From Bacteroidales bacterium (GTDB lineage Bacteria > Bacteroidota > Bacteroidia > Bacteroidales > Tenuifilaceae), in NCBI GenBank assembly GCA_013376985.1, contig JACABB010000005.1, forward strand, positions 61,717-125,716: a stretch of 64,000 nt of DNA, given 5' to 3'. The position numbers and the translations under genes are program-made. Shown in pieces: positions 63,392-64,000 of this stretch. Position 1 is the stretch's first letter; each line of letters starts with the position of its first letter. The notes under the pieces were generated by a model. The model made no database searches. It was not told where the DNA came from and saw only the letters and a program-made list of their open reading frames with translations.

Positions 63392-64000
63392 ATGACCATA
63401 AAACTCACCCGTAAGCAGCGCATAATTGTCCGAAGCTCCGATGATGTATTCAAAGTAATGAAGGAGATACTCCTGCGTGAGGATAAAATCGATAGGGAGA
63501 AGGAGCATTTCTGGGTAGTTGGCCTTGCCCAGAACCACCGTATAAGGTACGTGGAGCTCATTAGCATGGGCGGTGTAAGATACACCACCGTGGAACCCAT
63601 GAACGTATTCCGCTGGTCCGTGATGAAAGGCTGCGTAAAGGTAATTATGGTGCATAACCACCCTAGCGGAGACCTTAAGCCCTCCGTGGAGGATAAAGGC
63701 CTTACCGACCGCCTAATTCAGGTAGGCCGTATACTCGACATTAACGTATTAGACCACCTAATCATCTCCACCAAATCCTACATGAGCTTTGCAAATACTG
63801 GGCTATTGTCCGAGCTGGAGAAGAGTACCCAGTGGGTTCCCACCTTTGAACTAATTGAGCGTATCCGCACCGAGGAGAAGAAGATTCGGGAGGAAGCTGT
63901 AAGGGTTGCAGAGGAAAAGGGCATTAAAAAAGGAAAGTTAGAAGGAGAAAAGAAAAAGGCGATTGAAATGGCTAGGAACAGTATAAAAGAAGGACTTCCT
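63392..64000 (+). CDS. RadC-like JAMM/JAB protein, cut by the window end
   Basis: At least 203 residues, open at the right edge. The JAMM zinc site is visible: His88 and His90 in MVHNHPSG and Asp101 in SVEDKGL, with DHLIIS beyond. The N-terminal helix-hairpin-helix of full RadC is missing. From about residue 160 the chain becomes a charged helix with a GIKKGKLEGEKKKAIEMA repeat, like the tails of Rpn/PD-(D/E)XK transposase-type proteins. The gene is clearly richer in G and C than its neighbours, suggesting transfer. Such proteins are common on mobile or defence islands. Confidence 0.85.
   Translation, partial: MTIKLTRKQRIIVRSSDDVFKVMKEILLREDKIDREKEHFWVVGLAQNHRIRYVELISMGGVRYTTVEPMNVFRWSVMKGCVKVIMVHNHPSGDLKPSVEDKGLTDRLIQVGRILDINVLDHLIISTKSYMSFANTGLLSELEKSTQWVPTFELIERIRTEEKKIREEAVRVAEEKGIKKGKLEGEKKKAIEMARNSIKEGLP

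Noticed and set aside
63302-63661. A 119-codon minus-strand ORF near the right end
   Set aside because: It is antisense to the RadC-like gene, whose plus-strand frame has a full JAMM motif and runs to the window edge; the minus frame shows no domain.

Overview
The window looks like a chromosome segment of a low-GC Bacteroidota, probably an anaerobic or microaerobic member of the Bacteroidales/Marinilabiliales type. The signs are a secreted protease with a type IX secretion (Por) sorting tail, TAnnTTTG-type promoter elements, a complete moxR-bat aerotolerance operon, a TonB-dependent receptor with a carboxypeptidase-D-like N-terminus, a flavodiiron protein, an indolepyruvate:ferredoxin oxidoreductase pair, and several families largely confined to this phylum (DUF4301, Bat proteins). 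No rRNA, tRNA, CRISPR array or intact transposase was seen.

Layout. 0.1-5.7 kb: an anti-sigma-like TPR membrane protein converges on a large TPR-CHAT protease-like protein. The CHAT gene is divergent, across a palindromic double promoter, from an array of five small double-glycine peptides that lie outside the usual gene-size limit. The array also holds a truncated second CHAT gene and a decayed sixth peptide. 5.7-19.6 kb: mostly housekeeping genes (phosphofructokinase, alpha-amylase-type lipoprotein, DUF333 protein, DUF333-papain protease, FprA, phosphate transporter, cupin, two thioesterases, DUF4301, truA). 19.6-27.4 kb: an accessory stretch packed with short palindromes and carrying a Roco (LRR-GTPase) protein, an HExxH membrane protein and an orphan helical protein. 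27.4-36.5 kb: the moxR-DUF58-bat operon.

36.6-45.6 kb: a glutathione peroxidase, then a direct tandem duplication (period about 3.9 kb) of a four-gene block: porin-like protein, small phosphate-binding-protein-like protein, methyl-accepting chemotaxis protein and DUF2179 membrane protein. The first DUF2179 copy is a pseudogene. 45.6-48.8 kb: two decayed, ORF-less group II introns flank a phosphatidylserine decarboxylase-like gene with a PSDC-type N-terminus. 48.8-58.6 kb: metabolism and signalling (ornithine aminotransferase, VOC protein, SDR, PhoB-like regulator with bacteriohemerythrin, LytS/LytTR pair, IorA/IorB, YjbQ). 58.7-64 kb: TonB-dependent receptor, a small RHH-like protein, DUF1761, and a truncated RadC-like JAMM protein running off the end. 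Two copies of a MITE-like element with imperfect terminal inverted repeats lie at 52.3 and 62.7 kb.

The strongest candidates for something undescribed are the CHAT/double-glycine peptide locus with its mirrored promoter, and the duplicated porin/binding-protein/chemoreceptor block with signs of gene conversion in the receptor sensor domain. All family assignments were made by reading motifs; no database search was run.
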